Shown here in pieces: positions 44,611 through 52,857 of a stretch of DNA of 64,000 bases. The notes under the pieces are model-generated. The model worked only from the letters and a program-made list of their open reading frames with translations, ran no database searches and was not told where the DNA came from. The number at the start of each line of letters is the position of its first letter. The first letter of the stretch is position 1. The translations under genes and the position numbers were made by a program. Origin of the DNA: Pseudanabaena biceps (lineage in GTDB: Bacteria > Cyanobacteriota > Cyanobacteriia > Pseudanabaenales > Pseudanabaenaceae); NCBI GenBank assembly GCA_013361095.1, contig JAATWA010000003.1:115183-179182 (forward strand). Reading direction: 5' to 3'.

Positions 44611-45729
44611 ATGGCAACTCCACAGCTAACGATTAAAGAACTTACACAAGCTGTCGGCGGTGGCGTTACACCGCGTATGGTGAGGCATTATCATCTTTTG
44701 GGGCTATTGCCGCAGCCTATTAGATCGTCTGGTAACTATCGACTTTATGCAGAGCATGATGTTCAACGACTTAGGCGGATTGTGGCATTAAAGCAGCAGG
44801 GCTTCCAGCTTTCGCATATTCATCAATTACTAGACACATCCCCTGATTCTGAAATTACTCAAGGTCTGATGATGCAACTTCAGCAACAGTATCAAAGAGT
44901 AATGCAGCAAATTGTCCATCTAAGGCAAACAGCATCTGCATTGGAGAGTCTACTAGGACGAGATCGGAATTGTCAGATTGCACAAGCTGAGGCGATCGCT
45001 CAACTGAAGCTATTAGAAATAGAGACACAGAGTGGCTTAGGAAATATTGAAAAGATCTGGCAGGGTCTAGATGCAAATGTTTGCTTTCATCCTGAATCAT
45101 TTCAAGAATCCTTACAGCAACTACTACCAGATCTATCCGACCGTTCTGAAATTGAGGTGGATTTGCTATCAAAACTGGTGCTTGCCTGTGGTGATATCAG
45201 TTTAGTATCGTTTGTACGATTGAGTAGAGATGCGATCATCTCAGCACGCAATGCTCTTAAATCTGGCTGTCAAATTGTGACTGATGTTCCTATTATCAGC
45301 GCCGCACTGGATCTAACCCGACTTACCCATCTAGGCTGTGTGGTTGAGACTTTAATTAACAATCCTCATATCAGCACTGCGCCTGAAGCCGAGCAAGCAT
45401 TCTGGCAAGAAGCTATGTGGCAAGAGCGTCTACAGCAATTATCTGAAGGTTGCATATTAGTTATTGGTTATGCACCTTCAATTCTTTTAGCAGTGTGTGA
45501 GGCAATCTCTAATCAGAAACTTCTCCCCTCACTGGTGATTGGAATGCCGCTTGGCTTTAGCCATGCTCCTGCTGCCAAGCGTACACTTATGCAACTTGAC
45601 ATTCCATTTATCACGATTGATAGCGCGTTTGGTGGTGGTCTACTGTCAGCCACAGCCTTAAATTCTTTAGTTGAAACGCTGATCGAAAAACCAGATTGCC
45701 ACTGCTATCTGAATTTACCAGCTAATTAA
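44611..45729 (+). CDS. coaR: Cobalt-responsive MerR-type activator CoaR
   Basis: The 372-residue protein joins a MerR DNA-binding domain (LTIKELTQAVGGGVTPRMVRHYHLLGLLPQP...GNYRLYAEHDVQRLRRI) to a C-terminal domain resembling precorrin-8X methylmutase (CobH/CbiC): DVPIISAALDLTRLTHLGC, VIGYAPSILLAVCEAI, PSLVIGMPLGFSHAPAAKRTL. It ends with the Cys-His-Cys motif C363-H364-C365 (DCHCYLN) that is needed for cobalt sensing in CoaR. The layout and the divergent coaT gene make the assignment strong. With coaT interrupted, the sensor survives without its main target. Confidence 0.95.
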   Translation: MATPQLTIKELTQAVGGGVTPRMVRHYHLLGLLPQPIRSSGNYRLYAEHDVQRLRRIVALKQQGFQLSHIHQLLDTSPDSEITQGLMMQLQQQYQRVMQQIVHLRQTASALESLLGRDRNCQIAQAEAIAQLKLLEIETQSGLGNIEKIWQGLDANVCFHPESFQESLQQLLPDLSDRSEIEVDLLSKLVLACGDISLVSFVRLSRDAIISARNALKSGCQIVTDVPIISAALDLTRLTHLGCVVETLINNPHISTAPEAEQAFWQEAMWQERLQQLSEGCILVIGYAPSILLAVCEAISNQKLLPSLVIGMPLGFSHAPAAKRTLMQLDIPFITIDSAFGGGLLSATALNSLVETLIEKPDCHCYLNLPAN

Positions 45730-45790
45730 TAATTATTCTTAGCTTCAGAAATCCCTGTTCTATGATAGATGAGTAGTTCTTTGTCAATTA

Positions 45791-46636
45791 CTATGCATGA
45801 CTACTTTTCTTTGAAACCGTGTCGGGAAAACGCCGCCGCAATCCGTATAGCCAAACTAAACCAAAAACACCTAATGAGATCGCTACAAGACTGATGATTT
45901 GGGCAGTACGAAGCGATCCAAACATCAAGCTATCTGTCCGCAAACCTTCAATCCAAAAGCGTCCTAGGCTATAGGCGATCGCATAAGTCATGGTTAACGT
46001 CCCAGTTCTGATTTTGGGAAATCTGAAGAATAGAAACATCAAGATCGCAAATACACCGATATTCCAGACTGATTCATATAGAAATGTAGGATGAAAGTAT
46101 GACTCGCTTACAAATTCGGCTGGACGGCGATCAACGGGAATAAATAATTTCCAAGGGAGATCGGTGGGTGTACCAAAAGCCTCAGAATTAAAGAAATTGC
46201 CCCACCGCCCGATCGCTTGTCCTAAAATCAGCGCAGGCATAATAATATCCGCCATTAACCATGCTGAGATTTTTTGGCGTTGACAAAAAATAATTGTGGC
46301 AACAGTACCGCCAATGATTGCGCCATGAATCGCGATACCGCCTTCCCAAATTGCAAAAACCTTATACCAAGGTTGATTTTGGTAGCGTTGCCATTCAAAT
46401 AAAACATAGTATAGACGCGCGCAGGGAATAGCGCCAACCACCAACCAAAGTACGAGATTTCCGACTATATCTGGATCGATACCACGTTTTTTTGCAAGTT
46501 TTTGAGCTAATAGTGTGCCGATGACAATCGCGGAGGCAATCAGCATTCCGTACCAACGGATCGAAAGTGATCCGATTCCAAAGGCGATCGGACCTGGAGA
46601 TGTAAACTCAAATGCAAATGGTGAGAAGTTAAGCAT
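45791..46636 (-). CDS. lgt: Prolipoprotein diacylglyceryl transferase Lgt
   Basis: The 281-residue membrane enzyme attaches diacylglycerol to the lipobox cysteine of lipoproteins. It has seven helices and the Lgt signature QAIGRWGNFFNSEAFGTP, plus SIRWYGMLIASA, IWEGGIAIHGAIIGG and GLRTDSL, which carry the conserved His and Arg residues. It may accompany the metal genes because exporters or binding proteins can be lipoproteins, but a second lgt on an accessory replicon is unusual. It is transcribed toward coaR, convergent. Confidence 0.93.
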   Translation of the reverse strand: MLNFSPFAFEFTSPGPIAFGIGSLSIRWYGMLIASAIVIGTLLAQKLAKKRGIDPDIVGNLVLWLVVGAIPCARLYYVLFEWQRYQNQPWYKVFAIWEGGIAIHGAIIGGTVATIIFCQRQKISAWLMADIIMPALILGQAIGRWGNFFNSEAFGTPTDLPWKLFIPVDRRPAEFVSESYFHPTFLYESVWNIGVFAILMFLFFRFPKIRTGTLTMTYAIAYSLGRFWIEGLRTDSLMFGSLRTAQIISLVAISLGVFGLVWLYGLRRRFPDTVSKKSSHA

Positions 46637-47440
46637 TAGGAATGATGTTGTGTGAAGTTGAAATAATAATCTATTTAAAAACCAAAATGTTGTTTACAGC
46701 ATTTTTGAGGGTTAACGATCAGGCAGCATATAAAGAAAGTTACGATCGCCTTGATATCCTGACAAATCAGCAAGCTTTTGGAGCGGTTGCTCACCCGAAT
46801 AAAACTTGCCATTAATGTCCCATGTAGGAACTGTCTCAATTTTAGCTGCTTCACAGAGTTTTGGTTGAGAGTTTTTACCATCAGGTAAGCACTCAATCCA
46901 ATTCAATTCGGCTAAAGCTTCTTTACCAAAAAGTTGCTTTTGTTTGTAGCAATGAGGACAGGTATAGAGAACATACATCTTTGCACCGATTTGTTTGAGA
47001 TGCTTGGCTAGGGAAATTTCGGCGCTGCCTGAAGTTGTCGTAACTTCCCAGCCGATCCCCTTTTTAGGTCTTGCTGTTGGTGTTTGGACAATTTGCTTCC
47101 CTGTGGCAGCATCAACGGGTAGAGTTACACTAGCGATCGGTTTATTCACACTTCCATAAACAATAAATGTCCCGACAATAGTAAGAGTGGCGATGAGCGC
47201 ACCTGTGAAGAATAATTTTCCGATGTCTTCCCATTTGCGACCAATGACCGATAACACAAATAGACTGGTAGATAGAAGCGCAGAAGCGATGCAATAAACA
47301 CAAGCAGCTTGAATTACAGTAACTAACAAATAAATCAAGTAGCCACTGAATATCATCATGGCAGTACCACCCATAAAGAGTAGTAATCCTGTCCAGTTAT
47401 CTAGCTTAGTGCGAAGTTCTTTTTGTTCTTGCTTAACTAA

Positions 47441-48561
47441 CTGATGTTACGTGGAAGGAATGGACATTTTTTGAAGAAGAGAGAAACTAGCCCTAATGGC
47501 GTTGAGGTAAAGTTTAGCCTTGAGAGCAAAGTGATTGAGTTTTGTCTTGATGCGGAGACGCTCTAACTTAACAAAAGCGAAAAAGCAAGCAAAGATATGA
47601 TTTTTCTGAGTATGTGGAATACCCGTGGGGGACTTAGCCAAAGCGAGATTAGATTTCAGTGACTTGTGAAATTCTTCAACTGTCCATCGTTTTTGATAGA
47701 TTGTGTTGATGTCAGATGCGGTTAAGTCGAGATTACTACAAGCTAAATACAAGATCCCTGTCGATTGATTTTTGTTTTTAAAAACTTGCTTGGTGATTAA
47801 GATAGGAAAATCAAGTCCTTTCAAAAACACCTTGCAACAGGAATCTGGTTTTAACTCAATTGACTCCAGATTAACGAAATGTCCCTGACTTTTGTCGTCT
47901 GCACAAATGGCTATACGATTACCTTTGACAGCCATAATGAAGTCTTTTTTGACTCCTTGTTTAATATATTGCATATTTTCTTTGCTGCTGAACCAAATAT
48001 CTGTCAGCACATAGCGAAATTTCAGTTGGTTCTGACAGCAGACATGGAGCATCCTTCGCATCATTGCATTTTTAGTTTCCTCAGATACGAATTTGGTTTT
48101 ACCTGTTTTGGGGTCGATTACCTCTCTAGATTTCTCCACAATTTCATAGGCAACTGGTAGGCTGATCTCTTGGTTGTGGTAGATACAGTTGAGGATATTT
48201 ATACCTTTGATGCTACGGTTTTTGCTATGGTCAAAATACCAGCCTACTATCTTGTTTTCGTCGGTATATGGTTTATACTCCAGTGTGTCGTCAAAGATCA
48301 GCACCCCGTCTTCGCTTTCGTGTTTGCGAATTGTTGGTTTGACTAGATGCCATAATTCTGGAGAACCACCTGTAATTTGTCGCAACCGACTTGTTATTTG
48401 GTCATGGCTAAGTTCTCCGTCTAGTAACTCTGATAGTCCTGTTGCTGTTACCTTTCCAAAACTGCTGATAAGGTAATCTGAGTATAGGTCTAAAAACTGC
48501 CTGTCCACGCCTTTATACCGCTTTCTGTCCCTATCTTTATTTTACTTCCACGTAACATCAG
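47441..48561 (-). mobile_element. 1121-bp insertion sequence, copy 2 (in the VKOR gene)
   Basis: The ends and length are the same as copy 1 at 42729. The 7-bp target duplication TAACTAA is found at 47434-47440 and 48562-48568. Both targets are TAA-rich 7-mers. Confidence 0.93.
47447..48508 (-). CDS. IS4/IS701-like DDE transposase, copy 2
   Basis: The protein is identical to that of copy 1, with catalytic D73/D74, D170 and E278/E279 intact. Identical copies 3.6 kb apart in the same orientation could recombine and delete coaR, lgt and parts of both host genes, which would be a likely route for further change of this region. Confidence 0.88.
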   Translation of the reverse strand: MDRQFLDLYSDYLISSFGKVTATGLSELLDGELSHDQITSRLRQITGGSPELWHLVKPTIRKHESEDGVLIFDDTLEYKPYTDENKIVGWYFDHSKNRSIKGINILNCIYHNQEISLPVAYEIVEKSREVIDPKTGKTKFVSEETKNAMMRRMLHVCCQNQLKFRYVLTDIWFSSKENMQYIKQGVKKDFIMAVKGNRIAICADDKSQGHFVNLESIELKPDSCCKVFLKGLDFPILITKQVFKNKNQSTGILYLACSNLDLTASDINTIYQKRWTVEEFHKSLKSNLALAKSPTGIPHTQKNHIFACFFAFVKLERLRIKTKLNHFALKAKLYLNAIRASFSLLQKMSIPST

Positions 48562-48936
48562 TAACTAATATAGGTGCGATCGCAAAAGCAATCATACTGG
48601 CATAACCCAAGCAACAAAATAGAGATAGCGGCAATCCAAAAACTTTGGCATAGGGAGAAGTAAGCACTATATCGCAGGCGTTGGTTGGGCAGGCTACCGA
48701 TGATTGGGAAAAGCTAACAAAGGTAAGATAAGCAGTGATCACTAAGCCCAGAGTAGATATTGCAGCCATGGTCGGGCGTTGATATCGCTGTAACCAACTA
48801 TGCGATCGCTGCTGCTTGCGGAGTTCTCTGACTTTTTGAGCAGTAGATGAAATTGGATCTTCAGGAATATTTTCGTTCATAATTTTTATTTTAAGTTTCA
48901 CTAGCATTTTTAGTGGCAATATCTTAGAGATAGTCA

Positions 48937-49338
48937 CTACTTTCTATTAGAATTAACATTACGAAAATAGAGAGAAATTCCCAGTCCTGCTATCAGGAGC
49001 CAAATTGCTACGATGATAGCTGCTCCTATCCAACTTTTGGGTTTATCTTTACCCTCAGCGATCGCATTTTCCGCTTTCTCACGAGCGGCGGTCATTACTT
49101 CATTAGGAATGAGTTTAGAAACTAGAAAGACTCCTAACGGCACAATCAGCAAATCATCTAGATATCCAATCACAGGGATAAAGTCTGGGATTAGATCGAT
49201 TGGGCTAAAGGCATAGGTAACAACGCAAATAGCTAGTAGCTTGGCATACCAAGGAATATGATGATCTCCACAAGCAAAATACAGAGTATAAGCCTCTCGC
49301 TTGAGATATTTCAGTTTTTTTTGTAGATTTAATTTCAT
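48937..49338 (-). CDS. DUF1232 (YkvA-like) membrane protein
   Basis: The 133-residue protein contains the DUF1232 core WYAKLLAICVVTYAFSPIDLIPDFIPVIGYLDDLLIVP, then a helical spacer and a C-terminal membrane helix (IGAAIIVAIWLLIAGLGISL). The YAxSPxDLIPDFIPxxGxLDD motif is diagnostic. The function of the family is unknown. It sits 3 bases after the cation-transporter gene and just before the VKOR gene on the same strand, so the three were probably one operon. Confidence 0.88.
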   Translation of the reverse strand: MKLNLQKKLKYLKREAYTLYFACGDHHIPWYAKLLAICVVTYAFSPIDLIPDFIPVIGYLDDLLIVPLGVFLVSKLIPNEVMTAAREKAENAIAEGKDKPKSWIGAAIIVAIWLLIAGLGISLYFRNVNSNRK

Positions 49339-49341
49339 GAT

Positions 49342-49929
49342 TTATTTAGGACTCTCCATCCAAGTGTGCCACCCTTCCTTGAAACCATAAAACACGATTA
49401 CAAATCCTGCTAAGGGATCAGACCACCACCATCCTAAAAGAGAATTTAAGAGCAATCCAATCAGTACTGAAGCAGCTAAACAAGCGTCAATTAGGGTCAC
49501 TCGTGCTTCGGTTTTTAGGGTGATATTATCAAGTTTATTCCCTGTATAAGCTTTACCTGCCGCCAGAGAAATCATAACTATGAATGTTAAAGCCTGCCAA
49601 ATAATACCGACTGTAGAACTTTGAGGAATAGATTGGGAAAATAGAACGTTTACAGATTGAAACATGACATAAACTGCCTGTAGCAAAAATGCGCTGCCGA
49701 TCAAGCGGAGTGCCAATCGCTCTCTTTGTTTATTCTTGATATCGTTCAATTGCCAGATTACGATTATCGATGCACCAATCTCAATTACAGAATCAAGAGA
49801 AAAGCCAATTAAAGCGATCGAGCCAGATTGTAGACCAGCATGGAATGTAATCGGCGTTCCAATTACATTCCATACTAGGGTCAAATACTCTAAAATTAAT
49901 CCTAAACTCCATAGGTTACTTTTACTCAT
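49342..49929 (-). CDS. Cation-efflux-like membrane protein (paralog of 17771 gene)
   Basis: The 195-residue protein has six predicted helices and matches the protein at 17771-18400 along its length: LEYLTLVWNVIGTPITFHAGLQSGSIALIGFSLDSVIEIGAS, TEARVTLIDACLAASVLIGLLL and the WWWSDPLAGFVIVFYGFKEGWHTW tail. Like that protein it is the membrane half of a CDF-type transporter without the cytoplasmic domain. It heads a probable operon with DUF1232 and VKOR. Confidence 0.75.
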   Translation of the reverse strand: MSKSNLWSLGLILEYLTLVWNVIGTPITFHAGLQSGSIALIGFSLDSVIEIGASIIVIWQLNDIKNKQRERLALRLIGSAFLLQAVYVMFQSVNVLFSQSIPQSSTVGIIWQALTFIVMISLAAGKAYTGNKLDNITLKTEARVTLIDACLAASVLIGLLLNSLLGWWWSDPLAGFVIVFYGFKEGWHTWMESPK

Positions 49930-49951
49930 TTGCCAAAATATAGCTTCAAAA

Positions 49952-49985
49952 TTATTTTACAACTCTAGTCGCATTGGCGATGCTC
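49952..49985 (-). pseudogene. Relic of a metal-ATPase 3' end
   Basis: The minus strand reads SIANATRVVK and a stop. This corresponds to the last codons of the P-type ATPase at 52858 (AAIANATRVLK). Nucleotide similarity continues for a few bases past the stop. It is a short scar left by a rearrangement. Confidence 0.5.
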
Positions 49986-50079
49986 ATCGAATTGGTGGGT
50001 TTGTCTCACCAAATATCACCCTTGACCTGTCTGTACGCTAGAATTTAAGCTACAGGCACAATTTTTATCCCAAATTCAA

Positions 50080-50805
50080 ATGTCTCAAACCAAACCTTAT
50101 CAGCCTCTGGCGTTTAGACTCCTCCATGGAATGATTGGCGTTTTGATTCTGATTGCGATCGCTACAGGTGTTTTAATTTACAACGTCTATGATGGACGGA
50201 TTGGACATTTACCGATCCCCACTGTCCCAAAAATCATGGGCATTCATAAGCTATTTGGACGGATATTTTTGTTGGGGATGCCAATTTTTGCGCTTTACAG
50301 CTTTCACGAAGGTCGCCGCCGTTTACTGCAATCCGACTCGATTCAGCAAATGTCTAAAGTTGGTAACCCGATCTGGTGGTATACGCTACATCGTGCTGTA
50401 AATACGTTCCTTCTAGTTGGAGCTACATTTGCACTGGTATCAGGTCGAGAAATGAATGAGGGTTGGATGTCACGAGGTGAATTAACCGAACTCTGGTACT
50501 CTCTGCATCTGGCATCTTGGGCAATTATGGTGGTCTGTATTATGGCGCATCTCCTCATGAGTATCCGAGTTGGTGGTGTTCCACTTCTGTTATCAATCCT
50601 GCACTTAAGATATCGTTCTTACGATCGGTTTTCTTTGTTGATTCAATCTATCCGCTCATGGCTTTCACCAAAATGGATTATGACCTTCTTAAAAGCTCAT
50701 CTTTCCCTACATAGACATAATTTTATTCTATTAAGTATGGAACTTCTGGTAATGCTTGGCACTCTATTTGCTCTGCTCTCTCTAATTCCTCATCGTGGTG
50801 CATGA
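50080..50805 (+). CDS. Cytochrome b561-like membrane protein
   Basis: The 241-residue protein has five or six helices and histidines placed as b-type heme ligands: RLLHGMIGVLILIAIATGVLIYNVYDG, IHKLFGRIFLLGMPIFALYSFHEGRRRL, WWYTLHRAVNTFLLVGATFALVSG and LHLASWAIMVVCIMAHLLMSI. It resembles cytochrome b/b6-type dihaem proteins encoded singly in cyanobacteria. It would transfer electrons within the membrane. It has its own promoter region and no operon partner. Confidence 0.78.
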   Translation: MSQTKPYQPLAFRLLHGMIGVLILIAIATGVLIYNVYDGRIGHLPIPTVPKIMGIHKLFGRIFLLGMPIFALYSFHEGRRRLLQSDSIQQMSKVGNPIWWYTLHRAVNTFLLVGATFALVSGREMNEGWMSRGELTELWYSLHLASWAIMVVCIMAHLLMSIRVGGVPLLLSILHLRYRSYDRFSLLIQSIRSWLSPKWIMTFLKAHLSLHRHNFILLSMELLVMLGTLFALLSLIPHRGA

Positions 50806-50832
50806 CTTTGTTAGAGTTAATTATAGAATTGA

Positions 50833-51350
50833 TTAGGTTAAGAATCCAATTATCCAGCCTGCGATCGCTCCACCTAACAGCAACCAAATAGGTGCAACTT
50901 TAGTCACACTGGCGAGGCATAGAGTCATGACCATAACAACAAGTAGAGGCAAAGAAATTATGGTCTGCTGCATCAAATTCCAAGTAGTTGCTCCTAGCAA
51001 GCCAATTATAGCAGGAGCAGCCCCTTGTCCAAAAGCTTGTAACCAACGATTGCTGATCGCTCAATACTAGCAGCAGCAAAAGAAGCTAGGAGAGTAGGTG
51101 CTAGAAAAACGCCAACTGTTGCGGCGATCGCTCCCAAAAATCCAGCCGCCATATAGCCGATAAAAGTGGCAGTAATTAGTACAGGTCCAGGGGTAATATA
51201 GCCAAACGCAACGGCTGCGGCAAAAGTAGAAGAGCTAATCCAGCCCATTTGCACCACACTAATCCGCTCTATTAAAGGTAATGCTGCTTGTCCACCACCA
51301 AAAGCAAAGAGACTAATCAGCAGAAATTGAATAAATAGCTCAACAATCAT
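50833..51350 (-). pseudogene. Chromate transporter ChrA, C-terminal half, frameshifted
   Basis: The intact part (51350 to about 51050) reads LFIQFLLISLFAFGGGQAALPLIERISV and GYITPGPVLITATFIGYMAAG, the CHR domain. After SIERSAI the coding continues in another frame as NRWLQAFGQGAAPAIIGLLG and ends GWIIGFL at 50833. One small indel near 51050 therefore breaks the gene, or it is a sequencing error. Half-size ChrA proteins work in pairs to export chromate; the partner starts 4 bases into its 5' end. Confidence 0.75.
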
Positions 51351-51898
51351 GACGGCTTGCCAACTTCAACTAAAATACCCCATATTCCTGCTGTTAACAC
51401 CACAATGATTGGATTAATGCTAAATTGAACAGAGGTGATTAGAGATAAGATCGCAATCACAATACCTGAAACTTCTGTAATATTTTTACATCCTAATGTC
51501 CATGCAGTCAGAATCAGCATCCCCACCACCGCGGCATTAAGTCCAGAAATTGTCGATTGCACTTGTATAGATAAAGTAGAACGATAGGCGATCGCCAGTC
51601 CTAACATCATCAGAAATGCAGGTAGCAAAAAAGCAACGGTTGCTACAAAAGCTCCCATCCATCCTCCCAATTTCCAACCTAAATAAGCAACGATCTGTAC
51701 CACTGTTGAGCCTGGTAGCAGCTTCGTATAGGTCAGAGCTTCAGTAATCTCTGCTTGATCTAACCAAGCTCTTTGCTCAACTAAATCATGAGATATCAAT
51801 GCTAAAACCGATCCCAGTCCACCAAAACCTTGCAATCCGAGTTTTAAAAAGCAGAATGCTAATATTGCAGGAGTTCGTGTTAGGTTCTTCATAGGCAT
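51347..51898 (-). CDS. Chromate transporter ChrA, N-terminal half
   Basis: The 183-residue protein carries one CHR domain: FCFLKLGLQGFGGLGSVLALISHDLVEQRAWLDQAEITEALTYTKLLPGSTVVQIVAYLGWKLGGWMG. About six membrane helices are predicted. It overlaps the start of the second half by 4 bases, the arrangement of short-chain ChrA pairs. With the downstream half frameshifted, chromate export may be lost. A ChrB-like protein is encoded far away at 17118. Confidence 0.85.
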   Translation of the reverse strand: MPMKNLTRTPAILAFCFLKLGLQGFGGLGSVLALISHDLVEQRAWLDQAEITEALTYTKLLPGSTVVQIVAYLGWKLGGWMGAFVATVAFLLPAFLMMLGLAIAYRSTLSIQVQSTISGLNAAVVGMLILTAWTLGCKNITEVSGIVIAILSLITSVQFSINPIIVVLTAGIWGILVEVGKPS

Positions 51899-51937
51899 TC
51901 CTTTTAGGAGGTTCTCAGGTGAAATATTTTCAAATAA

Positions 51938-52000
51938 CTATTTTAGAACTCTAGTCGCATTAGCGATCGCAGCGCTAACAGCAGCAAGCATTTTCATCAG
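51938..52000 (-). pseudogene. Second relic of a metal-ATPase 3' end
   Basis: The minus strand reads KMLAAVSAAIANATRVLK and a stop, matching the C-terminus of the P-type ATPase encoded at 52858. There is no gene upstream in frame. Together with 49952-49985 this shows that the 3' end of such a gene was left behind twice. Confidence 0.6.
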
Positions 52001-52010
52001 TTTAGTGTAA

Positions 52011-52577
52011 TCAGATGGAAAGCATTTTGAATCCAATAGTAATTAATACTCCTCCACCAAACATCTCCAATAGAGGACCAAATTTAGAAGGCATTCGCTT
52101 AGCCAAAAATAAACCTATATAAGTAGAAACGAAAGCGCCAATAGCAATTGCCAGCGTATAGGTGATAATTGGTTTTCCAGAAATACCGAGAGAGACCCCA
52201 ACACCTAGTGAGTCAATACTTGTCGCGACTGCTATATAAATAATTTTTGCGATCGAATGAGTTCTAGGGTCTTCGGAATCTTCTCCCTCACCGCCAAAAC
52301 TATGACGGGAATTATGATATGCCTCCCAACACATATGGGAACCAACTGCCACTAGTAAGCCAAAGGCAACCCAGTGATCAAAGCTCATGATTAGGTCTTT
52401 TGCCACATTACCCAGCAAAAAACCAATCGCAGTTGCAGATCCTTCAGCGAAAGCAGAACTAAAAGCAAAGGAAAATGCTCTCTTTGCGGAAAACTTACGG
52501 AACCCCATCGCAAAGGCAGCAGAAAAGGAGTCAATACTTAGAACAATCGAAAATAAAACAATTTCCCAGAAAATCAT
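52011..52577 (-). CDS. mntP: Manganese efflux pump MntP
   Basis: The 188-residue, six-helix protein exports Mn(II). MntP features are two repeats with intramembrane acidic residues: SIVLSIDSFSAAFAMGFRK and AVATSIDSLGVGVSLGI, with further AFSFAFSSAFAEGSATAIGF and IGAFVSTYIGLFLAKRM. I chose the ATG at 52577 (MIFWEIVLFSIVLSIDSFS) because the frame's 28 extra upstream codons are not MntP-like. The 5' leader contains a GGTGAG/CTCACT hairpin but no clear yybP-ykoY riboswitch. Confidence 0.85.
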   Translation of the reverse strand: MIFWEIVLFSIVLSIDSFSAAFAMGFRKFSAKRAFSFAFSSAFAEGSATAIGFLLGNVAKDLIMSFDHWVAFGLLVAVGSHMCWEAYHNSRHSFGGEGEDSEDPRTHSIAKIIYIAVATSIDSLGVGVSLGISGKPIITYTLAIAIGAFVSTYIGLFLAKRMPSKFGPLLEMFGGGVLITIGFKMLSI

Positions 52578-52857
52578 GGAGAATACTCTCAAGTTACTCA
52601 GATGTTTACAGCAATTCTCTGAGTGAGCTTGAAGAGATACGCAAGACCTCACCAAGCCCACATCAGTTGTGAACTCAGTGAAAGTCTCGCTCCCAAGTCT
52701 TTAAATCAATAAATTAACTTGTCACTTGAACCAGACAACGATTAGTTGTCAGTATGTTGACTCAAGTGGACTGGCTTTTATCTACCAGCAGCTACTCCCT
52801 TTCAATACAAATCAATCTATCATAAGTAAATGCAAAAGATTTATCATAGTTGTTTCA

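Larger units (their letters stand above)
46712..48880 (-). pseudogene. VKOR-thioredoxin fusion gene split by an IS
   Basis: The N-terminal part (48880 to about 48569; start MNENIPEDPI) has SVACPTNACDIVLTSPYAKVFGLPLSLFCCLGY, the conserved Cys-Ser/Thr loop of vitamin K epoxide reductases. The C-terminal part (about 47433 to 46712) has TVIQAACVYCIASAL, the CxxC helix of VKOR, and then a thioredoxin-like domain with the CPHC active site (YVLYTCPHCYKQKQLFG). Removal of the IS and one TAACTAA copy restores APILVKQEQKELR. The intact enzyme makes disulfide bonds using quinone and acts at the membrane. The frame also opens at a GTG at 48937. Confidence 0.9.

Noticed and set aside
44855..45172. Minus-strand frame within coaR
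   Set aside because: It is antisense to the linker of a well-supported CoaR and resembles no family.
52578..52720. Possible yybP-ykoY manganese riboswitch before mntP
   Set aside because: The minus-strand leader has GGGAGCGAG and a GGTGAG hairpin, but the GGGGAGTAG and GCAAGACC core elements are not present in the right order or strand.
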